Assembly (NCBI GenBank): GCA_019648995.1
Contig: BLXT01000807.1
Span: forward strand, 277,297-305,504
Direction: 5' to 3'
Length of the DNA: 28,208 nucleotides
Source of the DNA: Plakobranchus ocellatus
Lineage: Eukaryota; Mollusca; Gastropoda; Plakobranchidae
Shown here: in pieces, positions 1 through 8,607 of the stretch
How positions within the stretch are numbered: position 1 is the stretch's first letter
How the letters are laid out: the number at the start of each line of letters is the position of its first letter
Notes under the pieces: model-generated
Database searches by the model: none
What the model was told of the DNA's origin: nothing
What the model saw: only the letters and a program-made list of their open reading frames with translations
Translations under genes and position numbers: made by a program

Positions 1-203
1 AGAGACAGATTGAGGAAGTTAGTTAGAGAATGAGAGAAAGAGAGGCAGGGAAAAAGAGAATTTTTGAGTCTACTTTTGTCAGAGAGCGAACATGAGAGAC
101 AGGGAAAAAGCGCGCACGAGAGAGAGAGAGAGAGATGCTGAGATAATAACATAGATAGAGAGATAAGTTTTGATTATATTTTTCTCATAGGTAGAGCAAG
201 AGG

Positions 204-255
<52 letters not shown>

Positions 256-1200
256 AGTTTGACAGAAAAAGAAGTACTGAAGTACAGATAAGACAGCGAG
301 TGATAGAGTGAGAGAGAGAAAGAGAGAAGGAGAGACAGAAAGAGAGAAATTTTGAGTGAATTTTCGGCAGAGGAAGAGGAAGAAAGACGGAAACTCGGAG
401 AGAGAGAGGGATAAAGAGAGAGAAATTTTGGGTACACTATTGACAAAGAGAGAGCACGAGGAAGAGACAAAGAGAGAGAGAGACGGTCTCAGAAAGGGAA
501 AGAATCAGAGAGTAAGAAATTTTGACAGAAAGAGATGCAACGATAAAGACAGTGAAGGAATGAGAGAGAAAGAGAGAGAGAGAGAGAGAGCGAGAGAGAA
601 GGAGAGGCAGGGGGAGAGGGAGAGAGAGAAATTTTGAGTGAACTTTTGACAAAGGAAAAACAAGAAAGAGAGACCCAGAGAGAAGGAGAGAGCAGAGAGA
701 TAAAGTTGGGTTTTTGTATATGGCCAGTCCATAAAAAAGGCGATCTGAGGCTTTTAGGCCCTCCGTCAGGCCGGAGCGCCGATGGCGTGGCTCGAACCCG
801 CGACAGAAGGGTCTCTGTAGATCTCAGGGCGGACTGACAAGCCACTGTGCCACCGATGCCCCCGCAGAGAGATAAGTACTTAGAAAGAGAGAGAGAAAGA
901 ACGAGGGAGAGAAAGGGCGAGAGAGATGGAGACTCAGAGTGAGAGACAGAAAGAGCGAGAGAGAGACTCAGAGAGAGAAAGAGAGAAAGTGCGAGCGAGA
1001 TACTCAGAGAGAGAGAGAGAGATATTCAAAGAGAGAGAGAGAGACAGAGAGATTTTGACAGAAAGAGATGCAGATATAGAGACAGATTGAGGAAGTTAGT
1101 TAGAGAGAGAAGGAGAGTCAGGGAAAGAGCAAAAGGGAGAGAGAGAGAGAGAGAAAGAGCGAGCGAGAGAGAGAGAGAGAGAGATTTTGACCAAAAAAAT
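1..1200. repeat. GA-rich composite repeat block
   Basis: Purine-rich (AG)n tracts alternate with two recurring phrases. One is close to ATTTTGACAGAAAGAGATGC (near 256, 517, 1050 and 1183). The other is close to AAATTTTGAGTGAATTTTTG (near 61, 348, 421 and 628). The phrase AGAGACAGATTGAGGAAGTTAGTTAGAGA occurs almost unchanged at both ends (about 2-29 and 1079-1106). The block is therefore an expanded higher-order repeat rather than a simple dinucleotide array. Long open frames on both strands are Arg/Glu or Ser/Leu low-complexity strings caused by composition and are not genes. A SINE is inserted at 704-863. Confidence 0.85.
704..863 (-). mobile_element. tRNA-derived SINE, copy 1, with target-site duplication
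   Basis: On the minus strand the element starts GGGGGCATCGGTGGCACAGT, giving a pol III A box. The B box GGTTCGAGCC follows, then a body containing GACGGAGGGCCT and a tail ending near CAAAAACCC. The 12-bp duplication GCAGAGAGATAA flanks it (692-703 and 864-875), which marks insertion into the GA block by target-primed integration. It is about 160 bp long and shares head and body with the copies at 8472 and 24821. The name of the family is not known to me. The tRNA-like head is a promoter and not a functional tRNA. Confidence 0.88.
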
Positions 1201-1381
1201 ATGTAGAGGCACTTTTACAGAGTTAGGGAATTTTTTAAAGCAATATGCAATAGTTTACGGTCCGAGCTAGCAAACTCGATAATTCCAATGCGCAGTAAAC
1301 ACTGTACTTGATGATTCAATATCTGCTGTCACAAAATAATGTGCATGTATCTATTATGTAACTCTTTTTTATGCTACAAGC
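1201..1381. repeat. Unique tail of the GA-rich repeat, copy A
   Basis: This AT-rich stretch is shared with 7780-8160. Both copies have GTTTACGG(T/C)CCGAGCT(A/G)GCA (1253 and 8036), then ACACTGTACTT, TATCT(G/A)CTG and an end near ATGC(T/A)ACAAG. By eye about four bases in five agree. In both copies the shared tail directly follows the GA-rich part, so GA part and tail form one dispersed repeat of unknown class. Confidence 0.75.
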
Positions 1382-1900
1382 CATTCTGGCATTGTTGCAC
1401 TGCATCAATTTTTTTTCTCTTTTTTCGATGCCATCTCTTCAAAGATTTAATTATTTTTACAGCAAGGATTGGAGCTCTCCATCCAAGTTCACCATTATTT
1501 TGTAATAGAAAACTCACCAGTAAGAGAAAAATTACGTATTATAATTTTCCCAATGTTAGCAGAGAATTAAGACAATAAAACAGTAATTAAGCTAGAGCTG
1601 AAATCACGCGTTCATTATGGATCGCGCAAACCCTGACTTCAACAAGAGGCGTGGGATACTATTGATGCGCACACCACTGCCATATGAACAAACGTTTTAA
1701 ATTGAATTTGCAGACATATTATATAAACACCAAAATTAAATCGAGCCACATTGTGTGTTTATGGGTGTATTCACCTGCTGTTTATTAAATCTTTGTGTAT
1801 CGATAATGCTCGTACCCGCTAACTTATCTGCTGAAGAGTAATTAACAACAATAATGAGTAATAGTATTGCAGATTAACGTTAGTTCTTCATTCTAATACT
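1382..1900. other. AT-rich DNA without recognised features
   Basis: A 79-codon open frame at 1339-1578 overlaps the repeat tail and resembles nothing I know. No repeat, splice pattern or RNA gene could be supported here. Confidence 0.5.
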
Positions 1901-1975
1901 CTCTCGTGCCCTCCCTCATTCAGCCTGTCTGTCAGCCTGCCTTCTTCCTCTATCTTTCTTACTCTCTCTGTACCT

Positions 1976-2055
1976 TTGTCTGTTTGTCTGTATGTCTGTC
2001 TGTTTGTCTGTATGTCTGTCTGTTTGTCTGTATGTCTGTCTGTTTGTCTGTCACT
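1976..2055 (+). repeat. (TGTC/TGTT)n microsatellite with perfect 20-bp period
   Basis: The 20-base unit TGTTTGTCTGTATGTCTGTC is repeated exactly at 1981-2000, 2001-2020 and 2021-2040, then partly to 2052. The perfect higher-order unit implies recent expansion by slippage or unequal exchange. Confidence 0.95.
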
Positions 2056-2489
2056 CTCTTGCAGTGTGTAGAATTCGTAGCACTATCGATTTTAAAGCCC
2101 CTAGTAAGTTTTAGGTGATGTTCATTTAAGGCAATGAAAAATAAAGTTTCATCGTTTTTCTACAACAGCGCAAACGATTCTTCCAACTTCTCTTGTTTCC
2201 CAAGAGTAAAATCCTTGCAATTCTCGTTTTCTTAGTGAAGCTAAAGTGTGTCAGTGTGTGTTCATTTGCGAGTTTTTCTGTCCGTTCGATAAAACCACCC
2301 TCATTTTAATCCTATTTGTTTAAGAGATAATTAACGCTGATCTAAAACTGATATCTCATGCATTTTATCACTCAAAACAATGCATAGATACAACATTTTA
2401 ATGGCACGATGTTCAAATTCATAGCTTTTGCAAACTCATATTTTGCATTCATACGTAAAAAATGGCAGCTTTGAAATTGCATTTCATAG
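2056..2489. other. AT-rich DNA without recognised features
   Basis: No coding signal, repeat or structured element could be supported in this stretch. Confidence 0.5.
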
Positions 2490-2937
2490 CTAACTGACTC
2501 TGCTTCATTTCTGCAGGAATCGCAAATATCCGAACAATTTATTATGGCAGCCTCTGGGCTTAAAAAGATTTAAAATGAAAATAGCATGAGATAAATACAA
2601 TTTAATTTGTCCTGCATACTACGACAGCTGCTGAGGTGCTTGGCTGGCTGTCCTTAAAGTAAAGTGTCAGAATTTAATTTAATTTCATGTGTGATTCCGT
2701 TTTTTATTGCACGAATGACATATCTCCGGACAATTTTGTTTATTAGGGCAGCCTGGTACCCTGGGCCTAAAAACATTTGTAATGAGAATAACATAAGATA
2801 AATGAAATTTAATTTGTGCTGCTGACTACAAAAATTGTTGAGGTGCTCGGCTGGGTGTCCTTAAAGTTAAATGTCAGAATATAATTTTATTTCATGTCTC
2901 ATTCTGCTTTTTACTGCACGAATGACATATCTCAGAG
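2490..2937 (+). repeat. ~205-bp tandem duplication, about 2.1 copies
   Basis: Copy 1 (about 2505-2705) and copy 2 (about 2706-2905) share AATTTATT(A/T)-type sequence, then GGCAGCCT, AAATTTAATTTGT, GAGGTGCT(T/C)GGCTGG and TGTCCTTAAAGT. A third partial copy begins with the repeated GCACGAATGACATATCTC (2710 and 2917). Matching points lie 201-207 bases apart. The copies are clearly diverged, so the duplication is not recent. The function is unknown. Confidence 0.85.
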
Positions 2938-3197
2938 TGTAAAAATACCTAAGAGTGTAAAAACTTACAAAGTGTCCAAGGCATCTGTAATAGAGAAATT
3001 GGATGCCTTTCTTCAAATGTGAAATAGAGTAGTGCAGTATCAGTGTTCGCTTTTTATTATTACGATCTTCAAAAATCTCGATATTATATCTTCATACTTT
3101 TTTTTTTCATTTATATGACACAAAAAGATTTTTCTAGTCAGGTCATAGTTTGATTCCTTCTTAGTCAAACTCTAATATCCTTAACTTTTATTCTTAA
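2938..3197. other. AT-rich spacer
   Basis: Only short homopolymers, such as a T run near 3099, are seen. Confidence 0.5.
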
Positions 3198-3915
3198 GGA
3201 GTGGCTCTATTCTTGCTGGCCTTGAATTTTGTTTAAAAGAGTGTAGCTCCATCCTTGCTGGGCATGAAATGCTATTGTCAAAGTGCAGCCCCATACTTGC
3301 CATGCATGAAATTCTATTTATAGTCAGGGTGCAGTTCCATCCTTGCCGTGCATGAAATGTTCTGCCGTAGTTCATCTGAACTATGACAATAACACTACCG
3401 TAGCAAATTAAAGAGCAGTATTGTCAGTGTTAAATCTATGAACGATGCTGCTCTTTAAAGTGCAACGGCAGTATTATTGTTATATTTCGGACCCATCCTT
3501 GCTGTGGATAAAAGGCCATTGTCAGATTGCCAATCCATCCTTAGCATAAATGAAACGCCATTGTCAAGAGTGCGGCTCCATCCTTAAAGTGGATGAAAAT
3601 CTATTGTCAAAGTGTGGCTCCATCTTTGCCGCGCATGAAACACTACTGTCAAGGTGCGGCCCCCTCTTGGCCGTGCATGAAGCGCTATCGTCAGAGAGCG
3701 GTCCCATCCTTGCCGTCCATGTAATTCTATTGTCAGGGTGCGGCTCCAGCCTTGCTGTGCATGAAACGCTATTTTCAGGGTGTGGATCTATCCTTGATGT
3801 GCATGAAACGCTATTTTCAGGGTGTGGTTCTATCCTTGTTATGCATGGAACGCTAGTGTCAGGTGCGGCTCCATCCTTGACGTGCATTACACCTATGTCA
3901 GGGTGCGGCCTATCG
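3198..3915 (+). repeat. 42-bp minisatellite
   Basis: The unit resembles ATGAAACGCTATTGTCAGGG followed by TGCGGCTCCATCCTTGCCGTGC. Units begin at 3550, 3593, 3635, 3677, 3719, 3761, 3803, 3845 and 3886, so the period is almost exactly 42 bases. An older, poorer part lies at 3198-3370, separated by an inverted repeat. Because 42 is a multiple of three, the array is open on both strands (122 codons plus, 107 codons minus). The plus frame reads as a 14-residue repeat like HETLLSGCGSILAV. I see no flanking gene, splice sites or domain, so I read it as a satellite and not a protein. Confidence 0.92.
3383..3483. repeat. Inverted repeat interrupting the 42-bp array
   Basis: The arms 3383-3418 and 3448-3483 are imperfect reverse complements, about 29 of 36 positions by eye, and include the shared words AAAGAGCAG/CTGCTCTTT and ACTACCGT/ACGGCAGT. 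A 29-base loop separates them. Minisatellite units resume on both sides. It could be a small foldback element or a product of local inversion-duplication. Confidence 0.75.
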
Positions 3916-4796
3916 TAGTTTGCAATTCTCTCCCACCCTTTTTCCCCAACACCCCACCCTCTTAACTCTCTATGTCGTTTTTTTGTTTGTTTGTTTGTTT
4001 TCTTTTTTTTTTTTGGTCATACTTACCTCATTTGTTCTGTTACGTTATCGGCCTGTCTACCTCTCTTTAACTCTATATCTCTTTTTGTGAACACTTCACT
4101 TGTCTTCCCCTTTTCTCTGTCTTTAAAGCATTATATAGGCCATATTAAGATTACAATATTGATTTCTGCGATATGATATTAAAACTGACGGAGTAACAAA
4201 AGTCACGAGTTTTCCCCACCCCTAAGAATCTACTGAAAGCCTCCCATAGTAGGAGACGGTTTTAAATCACGTTTTTTTAGTATCCTAGCGCGCCTCTAAA
4301 ACTAGTTGTTAAGCTTGGTCGACACCTTACTAGTCACCTGATCCGGACACAAACAATGGCTGTCTGCCTCAGATCAAATGATAGATATGGACAAATTTCT
4401 CTGACTGCTTTATTTCTATTTAAGAAAATACAATTAAAAAATAAACACCGTAAAGTTTCATGTTTAAACCTAAACCAAAAATAATCAGATTGCATAATAA
4501 AGTCACCAGCAAGCCAAGGAAAATATGAGACAGCTTATTCTCAACTTTGCTTCAACTAATCCTTCTTTATGTTGCGTCAGATGGAAATGTAATTAAGAAT
4601 TTTCTACTGATCATTAGAAGTACTTTGTGCTCATCATGGTGAAAATTATACTCAATAGTTTAACTAAATTATAAAGGATGAAAACAACATAATACAAAGC
4701 GTTGAAGAGAAGTAGAACAACTTCATATCAAATAGGCTTACGTAAAGTATTTACTTTATCTATTGCTCAGATAATTGAAATAGATGCACATGATTA
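3916..4796. other. AT-rich DNA with GTTT/poly-T run
   Basis: A (GTTT)n and poly-T run lies at about 3978-4014. The rest shows no coding, repeat or RNA signal I can support. Confidence 0.5.
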
Positions 4797-4890
4797 AGGG
4801 CCGCTGGTGGCACGGTTGTCAGTGTGCCCACCTTAAAATCTGCGATGGGTCAAGCCCACCATTGGCTCCAGGTTCAGCGAAAGCAAAAAG
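4797..4890 (+). mobile_element. Diverged SINE-like tRNA head
   Basis: GGGCCGCTGGTGGCACGGTT and GGGTCAAGCCC resemble a degraded A box and B box with a spacing similar to the other SINEs in the window. The downstream SINE body is not recognisable and no target duplication was seen. This is a weak call based on promoter-like words only. Confidence 0.4.
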
Positions 4891-6649
4891 GCCGTGATGT
4901 TTTTCAAGATAAAAGAGAAGCCATATGTGAAGAAAACATTAAAATCATAAGCTAGGAATAAATAACGAGGGAAACAGAATCTCTATCTTTGAATGGATAG
5001 ACATAAACCATGACTGAGCTAGAGATTTGTAGCGAAGTTTTCTAGTGGAGATTGCTATTAAAGTGAATGTACTATCCATTCCTCACTCACACTCATAAGA
5101 ATCAGGCCTGTTCTAAGTGTCCTTTGTAACATAATGATCAGGAATCATTTGTGTTCCCAGCGCATAGATCTAAAGTATTATTCTCTTTATCACCAGCAAT
5201 TCTTCTCAGTAATTGTAACATAGCATTTATGTTGATTGACTTCTCTCCTCTCCTTACTGCTTTATGGCTCATTAGCTAGCTATGATCATTCAGTAGTTTA
5301 ATGGCTATTGATAATTTTCATGCACATCTAAAAAAAGTTAACCTTGCCTAAATCTACCTTAATTTCACGCAACCACATCGAAGTAGGTGATAATTGAGAG
5401 GAGGTTCTGTTGAGTCATCTAAATCATTATTTATGTGGGATTTTCATTAAACGAAGGTAAGATTATGTGTCTATGAATATGTGTATGTGTTTGTGAGAGG
5501 GGGACTGTGGTAGCTTATATGTATATAAACAGAGAGAGAGAGAGAAAGTAAGCTCTGCGAACGAAAGAGAATGAGGTTGATAGGGGGCAACTAGAGTTGT
5601 TGTTTTTACATGGAAGAAGACGAGCCTTTCTTTACTCATGAACATTTCTTTACATCTTCCTCAGGGAAATATGATCAATCTGTCTGCATTTTATCCTTGT
5701 TATCTTCACTTACATTGGCAGCTGGCTGAGTCTCTCAAAGAGAGTTCTGTTGCTGTTGTTGTCATAACTGGAATGACACTTTCGACGAATAGCTTGTTTA
5801 AGATAAAGTAAGTGTTGTGGATGGGGTTTTGAGTTGTGTGATTGGTAGAATAAAGTATTATTTCCGTCGGGCTGTACACTTTGTTGTTTGTTTTACTAAT
5901 ATATCTAGCAATCATTGCTTAGTTTGTCTTCTTTAGAGACGCGAAGCTTCTTTTTTAATTCTTTTCCAGTAAATGTCTGTGTTCTTTAATGTTTCCTTAC
6001 GCTCACGATATTATTCATAATCCTGAAACGTAAAAAAGAGCCTTAGTGTCTTATCATATCTTTCAATGAAATAGAAGGTACCTTTCACAGACGTACCGGA
6101 GCACAAAGATGCGAATCTAGGTTGTCTTACTTTAGAACCATTAATAGGGTTTCCTTTGAAAGGCATATGATTTGCACAACATAGCTTTATTCAGAGCTTC
6201 ATAATGTCTTCGGCTGCTCATCTTTTGTATCAATCATAGTTCTCATTATGTTTACTCTCGCATCGTAAAGTAGATTATAATGATAATATTGTATTTGAAT
6301 TTACAAAAATCATAACTTCCAAGCCACATGACGCTTTGAAGAAGGCTCTTTTTCGCTTTTTTCCCCAGTATTTCTGTCCTTGTTGGTCTTCCTAGATTTT
6401 TCTAACAGCTTTAGGACGTGCAGCTTATTATAAAGATTTACTTTTGTTCAGGTTGGCACTTTGCAAGGAGAAGTTTCTTAAATACTCACATTGTACTCTA
6501 GGATAAAAAAGTGTATCTTCTTTACTATTACGTCTCATCTGCATTTCTTTTAACCTAGGCACAGATGAAAAACAAGTCAATTCTAAGATCCCAATCAAAT
6601 TAAATAGTGGTATAATGTTGGCCAAAAGTTACAAGCCTGGATTATCAAA
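4891..6649. other. AT-rich intergenic or intronic DNA
   Basis: Apart from a short (AG)n run near 5530-5546 nothing is recognisable. Open frames of 60-70 codons (minus strand near 5463-5915 and 6428-6625) have no known domain and look like chance. Confidence 0.5.
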
Positions 6650-6699
6650 ATGTATGTGCATGTGTGTAGCCACAGGGTACGCCGAGGGAGAATTAAAGA

Positions 6700-6770
6700 A
6701 AGAAAGCAAGAGAGCGAGAGAAAGAAAGAAAGAGAGAGAGCGAAAGAGAAAAAAAGTAAAGAGGGGATGA
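6700..6770 (+). repeat. GA/GAAA-rich low-complexity tract
   Basis: Runs of GAAAGAAAGAGAGAGAG cause the basic, Lys/Glu-rich start of a 123-codon open frame (6650-7021). The rest of that frame matches nothing I know, so it is not annotated as a gene. Confidence 0.8.
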
Positions 6771-7439
6771 TGAAATTGGGGAGGAAAGGTGAAACGTTAA
6801 TGAATAGAACAAAAACTTGGACCGAGCTTTATTCTGGATCTATAGCTTCTCTCAGAATACAGCAGATGGGTGATGCAAAAACAAGCAGCGATGAAAAGAC
6901 GTTTCTCCTTTACAGTCTGATAACACAAGGCAAAGATGATCAAAAAACATTAATTAATCCTTTACGCACAACTAAACTTCACACAAGGATTTGGAAAAAC
7001 CCTCGAACAAACAAAAAATAGTATAGATTTGCAACTTGATTAAATTAACACAAGCGATTTGTCTTTTTTTTTGTAATGAGCACAGCCTGACTTTGTAAAG
7101 GATGAAAATTCAAAACTAAGGAAACGACCCCTTGTCATTTGAAAAAAAAAAGAAGAAAACGGAAATACCCGCACAATATCTGTGACAGCAGAGTAGAGGT
7201 ACGGCAAATCATTTCTCCCCATCACTTCTGCAATTTATTCTGTGGTAGCAAGTATGATGAAAGCAATTCTGCATTTTATTATTTTTTAGGAGGTTAGAAT
7301 AACCACTTCTTAGCTCTTTCAATTGAATTTGAGGCGTGCGTCAAATCTGGGTAACATACATACTGACTTTGTTGGGCTTGTTCAAACATCAATTAACAAT
7401 TAAATAGTCACACACAACATTATACAGTCACCTACAACG
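6771..7439. other. AT-rich DNA without recognised features
   Basis: No supportable feature beyond short A and T homopolymers near 7057-7075 and 7141-7150. Confidence 0.5.
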
Positions 7440-8165
7440 ACTCAGATAGATAGATAGAGAGAGAAAGAGCGAAAGGGAGACTCAGAGAGAGAGAGACATT
7501 TTGACAGAAAGATATGCAAACATAGAGACAGAGTGAGGGAGTGAGGGAAAGAATTCGAGAAAGACAGAGAGAAGAGAAAGAAATGTTGAGTGTATTTTTG
7601 ACATAGGGAGAACAAGAGAGACAGAGAAAAAAGCGAGAGAGAGAGAGAGAGAAAGAGAGAAGAGAAGAGAGAGAGAGAGAGAGAGAGAAGAGCTTTTGAT
7701 AGAAAGAGATGTAGAGATAGAGACACTTTTACAGAATTACGGAAAGAGAAATGTCTAGAGAAAGAGGTGCAGAGATAAAGACACGTTTACAAAGTTAGGT
7801 AGAAAGTTACATGAAAATCTTCATTGTTTTTCTAGCGCTGAGCGCACAGTTTGCTCGAAAATGGCAACTTTATGAGAATGTGTAATTTTGTCACTATAAA
7901 AAAAGAAAATTAAAAGAGACATTGTTGCGAAGGTATTTTTTGCTAATTTTAATGCACTATACATCAACAGAAACAAACTCACGGAAACACACCATCGCGA
8001 AGTTAAAATTGATGATTTTTCAGGCAAATGCTTCTGTTTACGGCCCGAGCTGGCAGTGTAGGTATTGCACAGTATACACTGTACTTAATGACTTACTATC
8101 TACTGCGACAAATTAATATGCATGCATTTATTCTGTACATCTTTTTTTAATGCAACAAGTCTTAC
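7440..8165. repeat. Diverged second copy of the GA-rich repeat with its unique tail
   Basis: The GA-rich part carries the same phrases as block 1-1200: ATTTTGACAGAAAGATATGC near 7498, GTTGAGTGTATTTTTGACAT near 7583 and TTTTGATAGAAAGAGATG near 7695. It is followed by the same tail (8036-8160 matches 1253-1380). Between ACGTTTACAAAGTTAGG (near 7780) and GTTTACGG (8036) this copy has roughly 210 bases absent from copy A. These are either an insertion here or a deletion there. Confidence 0.75.
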
Positions 8166-8471
8166 CATAATACCATACTATTAAGAAAATGGTCCAGCAC
8201 ACAAGCCATTTTTTTTAAATTTATCAACATGAAATTTTGATTACAGCGATTACAGTAAAATCAAAACAACACTTTAAGAATAGATAAAGGCAAAGTAAGG
8301 TTCGATATACAGATTGTTTACATTCATACATAAGAGACATATTTATTTCATTGCAGAAAACCTTGATTTACAGACAAAAAAAAGAAAGAAAAAGGCTTAA
8401 ACCTTTTCACAATAGTGCTCATAGTAGTAGGTTGATGTTAAGATTCTGTAATACCTGCCCCATAAAAACGT
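8166..8471. other. AT-rich DNA without recognised features
   Basis: A-rich stretch directly upstream of a SINE. No gene signal was seen. Confidence 0.5.
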
Positions 8472-8607
8472 GGGGCAAAAATGGCTCAGTGGCTAGCGAG
8501 TCCGCCCTCAGTTGTGGGTTCGAGCCCCATCAACGGCACCCTGGCCAGACGGAGGGCCTTAAAATCTGAGATCACCTTGTTGAGGACTGGTTATAAACAC
8601 AAAAACC
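8472..8607 (+). mobile_element. tRNA-derived SINE, copy 2 (short-head variant)
   Basis: It starts GGGGCAAAAATGGCTCAGTG (A box) and has the B box GGTTCGAGCC near 8518. A body with GACGGAGGGCCTTAAAATCT follows, and the tail is near CACAAAAACCAAACC. Compared with the copies at 704 and 24821 it lacks about 18 bases between A and B boxes. Imperfect flanks CCATAAAAACGT (near 8459) and CCATTAAAAAGGT (near 8606) may be an eroded target duplication. The 72-codon open frame across its left half is incidental. Confidence 0.85.

Noticed and set aside
174-845. Overlapping Ser/Leu- and Arg/Glu-rich open frames
   Set aside because: They are produced by (AG)n composition on both strands and have no domain.
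3550-3918. 122-codon open frame as a protein gene
   Set aside because: It consists wholly of the 42-bp repeat, is open on the opposite strand too, and has no flanking gene structure.
6650-7021. 123-codon basic open frame
   Set aside because: The first half is a GA-repeat translation and the second half has no recognised similarity.
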